Below, piece by piece: positions 58,746-64,000 of a stretch of DNA of 64,000 bases (position 1 is its first letter; each line of letters opens with the position of its first letter). The notes beneath the pieces were generated by a model. That model was given only the letters and a program-made list of their open reading frames with translations, had not been told where the DNA came from and searched no databases. This stretch comes from Petrolisthes cinctipes. Lineage: Eukaryota > Arthropoda > Malacostraca > Decapoda > Porcellanidae. Where the stretch lies: contig JAWQEG010002505.1 in NCBI GenBank assembly GCA_033782935.1, positions 50,081 to 114,080 on the forward strand, read 5' to 3'. A program made the translations under genes and the position numbers.

Positions 58746-61296
58746 CTCCCTCGGGAGCGGCTCTTTGAGCGCGTCCGCGGGGGAGAAGGAGCCTTTCCTT
58801 GCTGGGCCCTGGTACCTGGGAGGTGACCAGGGGTGCAGCCCGACGGTCTGACCCCCTCCTGCTGAGGTGGTAACCTCGGGGGGGTTATCAGAGCCGACTA
58901 AAGGAAGGAGAGGAGGCCTCTCGGGGTGCTAGGGACCCGAAACCCTGTGGACCTGAGGGCGAGACCTCCTCCTGGACTCGAGCTTTCACCCCTGAGAGCG
59001 GCTCGAGGAGCTCGCCCTTGGGGCAGACGAAGCAGCTTCCCTGCTGGGTCCTGGTACCTGTCAGGTAGCCAGGGGGGCCAGCGTGGTGGTCTGGCTCGCT
59101 TCCGGGAATGGTGGGAAACCACGGAAGGGAGGCACGTAGCAGGAACGTACTCCTGGGAGTGCAGAAGCATGTGTGGGGTGAACAGTGGTGATGCACGTCG
59201 AGGAACAACCTCACGGTGCAGCCAGAAGAAGCACACAAGGCACGAGTGGACTGCGGGAGAAAAAAGGGGGTTAACACGTGAACCCACGTGTACACACATG
59301 GAAAAACACAAAACACCCCGAGGGAGGAAAACACTAACTCCCAAGGCAAAACACTAACCCACACATACTCACCCCCACACTGCTGGGGAAAAACCCCGCA
59401 AACACGGTCCCCAAAAGCCGAGAGTAGACCCTAGGAAACCCAAGGAGGGAGAGGGTTTTAAAGGAGGAACTTGTTACTCTACCAGAAAGTAATAAGCTTC
59501 TCTTACCCCCAATAAGGGCAAGCACAAAGTAAGAGTTTATGTTGTAAGAAGAAAGATAGAAAGTCTTACTACCCTACCGCATAATGTTAAAAATTATAAA
59601 AACTGTACTGAATTGTAAGAAAAGAGAAGGTACTGAATGTTGAAAAAACAGTACTGCACAAAGAAGAATGCTACAACGCAGACTAAGAACAGTACAGTAG
59701 TAGCAAGAAGTCAAGCAGGTGTAGTGCGTAAAACGTTGCTTGGTAAGGCAGCTACTGAAGTGCAGGCAACATTATCAGAATAATATCCTAAGACACTAAA
59801 AGAGCTGACAAGGAAAAACACCAAAAAGGTGCAGAGGCCCCAAGACACAGGGGAGAAGGGACACGTGCAAATAAATAAACTAACTCCCCACAGGGCTAAA
59901 AAACCCGAGGAGAAAAAACCCAAACAAGTACTCACCGCACACGGGGGAAGACAGTCACAGCGTGAGCGCACACACCAATCAACACACACACGGGGAAAAT
60001 CCCCACACAAGGGGCAAACACGCACACGTGTTCGCGCCATGTGCAGAGAAAAACACAACATACAGCCTTCCACACTACACACCAAAGGGACGCAAGCCTT
60101 GGGGGTGAAGCAGGGTGCGTGGGGCGAACGATGCTGGTGGCCGACAGGGGACACCCACACACTACACCCCGAAGAGGCACACAAGGCACGAGTAGACTGC
60201 GGGAGAAAAAACTCACAAAAAAGGGGTTAACACGTGAAGCCACACGTACAAAGACACACACAAAAATAATAGGACACTTGCAGAAGGGGATAGCAAGCCC
60301 CCTCGGACCCGGGAACGAACCCCAAACAAAAAACCCCCACACGCACCAACCCGGGAAAAAACCCTGAAAGGCAAAAAAACCCCCCCGCGGGGGCTGGGAA
60401 ACAACCTCCGGTCTGCAGGCCCCAAAGGAGAGGCACAGACAGCCTGATGGGCAATTGCCAGGGTAACAAACACACTGGGAAGACACCAGAAAAAACCCCA
60501 AAAATACGCTGGGAAGGGGAAACGAGAACCTGGCACAATCCTCGCTCCCCGCACCCCACGTAACACTAAACCACACTCGGGGGAAACAACAATAAGGGGC
60601 TAAGTAGTCCTACACCCGCACCACGTGGGGAGGAAAAAACCTCGCTAACACCAAAAAAACCCGAGGAAAAATACACCAAATGACGTGTACTAGTGGCAGG
60701 AGGAAGGGAGGCAGGACAGGGAAGGGGAAAAAACCCCGAAAAGTAGCCCCCAACAAACTAGGGAGCCTGAAGGGCCAAAAAACCCAGGAACACCACACTG
60801 TGAACAAGCAAAAACACACTTAAAAACACGTAAGGGAGAGGATGGGCACAATTCTCGCTCCCCCCAAACCGTGTGGACTAACACAATACTCGGGGAGGGC
60901 ACAAGAGGGCTACAAGCCCCCACACACACACCACGTGGGGAGGTAAAGGCCCCACGTGGGGAGGTCAAACCTCGCTAAAAACCTAAAAAAAAAACGAGGA
61001 AAACACACCAAATAAGTGTACTAGTGGCAGGAGGAAGGGTGAGAGGGGGATAAGGGGAGAAAACCCCGAAAAAAGGAGGCCCAAATGAGCCCCCTCCACT
61101 AGGGAAGAAAATGAACTAGCCCTAGGAAAGGAAATATTCCCACAATAACACCCTAAACTCCCAAAACACACACACATCTGCAAAGCAGGCAGGCCACTAG
61201 ACACAAAAGAAACGATAGCAGGAACACGTGACACAATACCGTAGCGTAGTAGCGAGGAGCGAAGATGTTGACAGGTACGTGTTCCGCGACAAAGTG
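58746..61296. repeat. GC-rich internal repeats of DIRS-like element
   Basis: Blocks recur: GAAGCACACAAGGCACGAGTGGACTGCGGGAG near 59226 returns near 60174; GTGTACTAGTGGCAGGAGGAAGGG occurs at about 60685 and 61016; AAAACCCCGAAAA follows each. Frames open on the minus strand (for example 59932-60576) lack known domains and read as Phe/Cys/Pro-rich composition; none is called. Confidence 0.6.
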
Positions 61297-61514
61297 GCCG
61301 AGCGGTATTCAGCGGAGGAGGGGCTTAATACCTCACCACGCCACCACCAGGTGGCTCCACTATCAGTACAGCGCCAGATTTGAATTTTTATTTACTTCTG
61401 ATGATCGTCACGGAATAGACCCTTCCAACCCAGATTATGCCTATACGGGGCCTGGGCTTGAGAAGGGGCGTATTCTATAGCAATCCAGCTGTGCTGGTTT
61501 CACTATACCAATAA
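61297..61514. repeat. Right inverted terminal repeat of DIRS-like element
   Basis: Reverse complement of 54397-54606, ending ...TTTCACTATACCAATAA. The right flank begins at 61515 (AGGAAATATTATC), as in the empty paralogue at 63287. Confidence 0.85.
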
Positions 61515-62171
61515 AGGAAATATTATCTTTCCTCCTCCGCCTACTCCTACTTTTCTTATTCTTCTTTTTTCCTCCTTCCACGACCTTCTCCTCCTCCCTC
61601 CTCCTTTTTCTTTGTCTTATTATTTTCTCCTCCTGCAACGACCATCTCCTCCTCCTCTTCCTCCTCTATTTCTTCTTCTGTTCTTCTTTTTGTTACTACC
61701 TTCTCCTCCTCTTCCTTCCTTCTTTTCTTATCCCTTTGTCTGCTATGGAAATGTGTTCGGTATATTTTCTCACACTAAAACTCAGGCCAACAACTCTATT
61801 TAGAAATGCATGAGGCTTTTAAACCTAAGAGGGCCAGTTGTGAGTTCGACCCGCATTATTCCCAAGTCTCTCACAATGCAGTGCAGGAGGTGGTGTGTTT
61901 TACAAGAGAAAGTATGTACAGTACTGTACAGTACCAACTCTCCCACGGTGTAGTGAACGGGGGCGGAAGGGAGGGAATGTTCTAAAGGAGAGAGTGCTAT
62001 AGCAAGCCTCTCATTGTCTAGTATACTTTAGAGAGAGAGAGAGAGAGAGAGAGCAGTTATGTAGTTAGGATGATAATTAGGAAAGTTAATTGGTAGGGAC
62101 TCAGGAATTTTCCCCTTTAATCCTTAATGATGATGATGATGATAATGATGATAGTGGTAATGATGGTCCAC

Positions 62172-62206
<35 letters not shown>

Positions 62207-62560
62207 TAGGTCCTCCTATAGATCACGCCAATCCCTGATCAGCCCTACCAAAACACAGCTGAGGTGAAGAGGAAGTGGGAGGGACAGCCAACCAATCAAA
62301 TGAAATGGCCTTCACTCCACCTCATAAATCTGACAACTTTATCAATTGCCCCTATCATCATCTTTCTTCGCTGCACGCACTCATCTATCTCCTTCCTGAT
62401 ACGAAAAGCTCCGGGATTCTCTGCCATTTCTGATGATTAGTTTTCTCTAAATTTGGGGTCATTGTGTTAAATTTAGGGCTCTATGATAATTTGTTGCATC
62501 TCGCTTATTATTATTGATTTTTAATATTATTACCAGATTTTTACGGTTTCGCGACCCTCA
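61515..62560. repeat. Right flank: CT-rich DNA, (GA)n, (AAT)n; tandemly duplicated
   Basis: 61515-62216 is nearly identical to 63287-64000: TTCCTCCTCC tracts, GGCCAGTTGTGAGTTCGACCC, (GA)n near 62033 and (AAT)n near 62172. 62217-62560 has no recognised feature. No gene. Confidence 0.8.
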
Positions 62561-62595
62561 TTATATAATTCCTGAATCCAACTTTTTTTTTCCCC

Positions 62596-62657
<62 letters not shown>

Positions 62658-62942
62658 GAGTGCAAACATGGCAGGTCATCTATCTTGTATTACTCTATCA
62701 CACGAACACACACACACACACACACACTTGTCAGGTCATCGGTCTTGTATTTTTCAATTATACACACACTTACACTTGTCAGATTATCTGTCTTATATTT
62801 CTCTCTCTATCACACACAGATGAGGTTATCTGTCACACATTTCATCAAAGTCTTGGTCTATTCATGTAGAAACGAGGAAGCTGCCACATCCACTACATTT
62901 AGAGAATTAATGTTTCCCAGCCACCAACACACACTTTTTAAC

Positions 62943-63030
<88 letters not shown>
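62560..63030. repeat. (CT)n, AC-rich text and (AT)n; partial copy of block A end
   Basis: (CT)n at 62597-62640, then GCAAACATGGCAGGTCATCTATCTTG and GAGGAAGCTGCCACATCCACTAC as at 35667-35890, then (AT)n at 62945-63029. Confidence 0.85.
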
Positions 63031-63033
<3 letters not shown>

Positions 63034-63183
63034 CGTCGGCGTGAGCCAGGATAATTTAACGAACAGCTGGACCCATCAGTTCACCTCTGAAAAAACCCAG
63101 ACGTTTTTCGTGAACTCGAACCCGAGCCCATGCCTTTTCGCAGTCCGTTACTGTATCCACTCGGCCACAGCCTGCCCCACTAG
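63031..63183 (-). mobile_element. tRNA-derived SINE, second copy
   Basis: A box TGGCCGAGTGG (63157-63167) and B box GGTTCGAGTTC (63112-63122) on the minus strand, same family as 54094-54246. The A box here matches the Pol III consensus exactly. Confidence 0.7.
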
Positions 63184-63796
63184 ATGACGACACTTAACAT
63201 ATACACACACGTTACTATCTAGAGTGAGCAGCTTATACGGTCACTCACAGCATCTTGGACTATAGTGTATGTGTTGGTGACGATATAGGGAATATTATCT
63301 TTCCTCCTCCGGTTCCTCCTCCTTTTCTTATTCTTCTTTTTTCCTCCTTCCACGATCTTCTCCTTCTCCCTCCTCCTTTTTCTTTTTCTTATTATTTTCT
63401 CCTCCTGCAACGACCATCTCCTCCTCCTCTTCCTCCTCTATTCCTTCTTCTGTTCTTCTTTTTGTTACTACCTACTCCTCTTCCTTCCTTCTTTTCTTAT
63501 CCCTGTGCCTGCCATGGGAATGTGTTCGGTATATTTTCTCACACTAACACTCAGGCCAACAACTCTATTTAGAAATGCATGAGGCTTTTAAACCTAAGAG
63601 GGCCAGTTGTGAGTTCGACCCGCGTTACTCCCAAGTCTCTCATAATGCAGTGCAGGAGGTGGTGTGTTTTACAAGAGAAAGTATGTACTGTACAGTACCA
63701 ACTCTCACACGGTATAGTGAAGGGGGGCGGAGGGGAGGGAATGTTCTAAAGGAGAGAGTGCTATAGCAAGTCTCTCATTGTCTAGTATACTTTAAG

Positions 63797-63842
<46 letters not shown>

Positions 63843-64000
63843 CAGTTATGTAGTTAGGATGATAATTAGGAAAGTTAATTGGTAGGGACTCAGGAATTTT
63901 CTCCCCTTTAATCCTTAATGATGATGATGATGATAATGATGATAGTGGTAATGATGGTCCAAAATAATAATAATAATAATAATAATAACAATAGGTCCTC
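63184..64000. repeat. Tandem duplicate of DIRS flanks with empty insertion site
   Basis: 63184-63286 matches 54247-54348 and 63287-64000 matches 61515-62220, in one uninterrupted stretch. This is the unoccupied version of the DIRS target. Confidence 0.85.

Larger units (their letters stand above)
54349..61514 (-). mobile_element. DIRS-like tyrosine-recombinase retroelement, defective
   Basis: About 7.17 kb bounded by inverted terminal repeats: 54397-54606 is the near-perfect reverse complement of 61297-61504 (two differences seen). The left end carries an extra ~45 bp beyond the shared repeat. An internal complementary region lies at 54666-54768. There is no target duplication: the empty paralogue at 63279-63300 joins GACGATAT to AGGGAATATT exactly where the element is inserted. 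A DIRS-type tyrosine-recombinase fragment is encoded on the minus strand. No reverse transcriptase could be read, so this is a deleted or non-autonomous derivative. Confidence 0.75.

Noticed and set aside
58888..60576. Several 100-214-codon frames on both strands inside the DIRS-like element
   Set aside because: Overlapping frames on both strands in a GC-rich repeat region, with no known domain; RT was specifically looked for and not found.
54349..61514. Ordinary DNA transposon with long TIRs
   Set aside because: No target duplication, an internal complementary region matching both ends, and a tyrosine-recombinase fragment rather than a DDE transposase.

Overview
The window is eukaryotic and almost entirely transposon-derived. 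The mix points to an arthropod, most likely a decapod crustacean: very long (AT)n, (CT)n, (AC)n and (AAT)n microsatellites, CsRn1-type Ty3/gypsy, I-type and Jockey/CR1-like LINEs, tRNA-derived SINEs, Helitron, hAT, a TTAA-flanked MITE family and a DIRS-like element. The organism is inferred from repeat content only. No rRNA gene, tRNA gene, CRISPR array or bacterial-style operon was seen. The only host-like gene is a small secreted CUB-domain protein, present as one intact copy and one broken duplicate.

Layout. 1-5015: a nearly complete I-type LINE (+) with ORF1 and ORF2, cut by the window start. 5016-6866: minisatellites and CT-rich DNA. 6867-13194: a Helitron remnant (-) carrying a nested young CsRn1-type gypsy element (7380-13037, -) with almost identical 510-bp LTRs. 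13195-17950: block A of a segmental duplication, which has gained a truncated LINE and a 1.4-kb solo LTR. 17958-21000: microsatellites and two LINE 3' fragments (-). 21377-27918: a decayed gypsy element ('Gyp-B' copy 1, +) whose 3' LTR is split by a Jockey/CR1-like LINE (-). 28530-29640: a Mutator-like transposase pseudogene (-).

29890-33060: duplication block with the CUB pseudogene. 33062-35900: a second copy of block A. 36700-40160: the intact CUB gene with its flanks. 40362-40855: SINE and LINE fragments. 40855-49071: Gyp-B copy 2 (-), itself invaded by a deleted LTR retrotransposon (42331-44492) and a complete-length hAT transposon (45372-48430). 49190-50460: LINE 3' end (+). 50490-50969: long-TIR TA-flanked MITE. 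51003-53960: microsatellites, a hammerhead-like motif, an inverted copy of CUB-downstream DNA and a third piece of block A. 54349-61514: a DIRS-like element (-) with inverted terminal repeats, an internal complementary region and a tyrosine-recombinase fragment. 61515-64000: its flank, tandemly duplicated with an empty insertion site.

The most informative structures are these. (1) The DIRS-like element's ends can be placed to the base, because its internal complementary region carries both end variants and an empty paralogous site exists about 1.8 kb away. (2) The CUB gene pair consists of a promoter-bearing intact copy and a copy broken by three lesions. (3) The nested insertions (gypsy in Helitron, LINE in LTR, hAT and LTR element in gypsy) and the paralogous empty sites give a relative insertion chronology.
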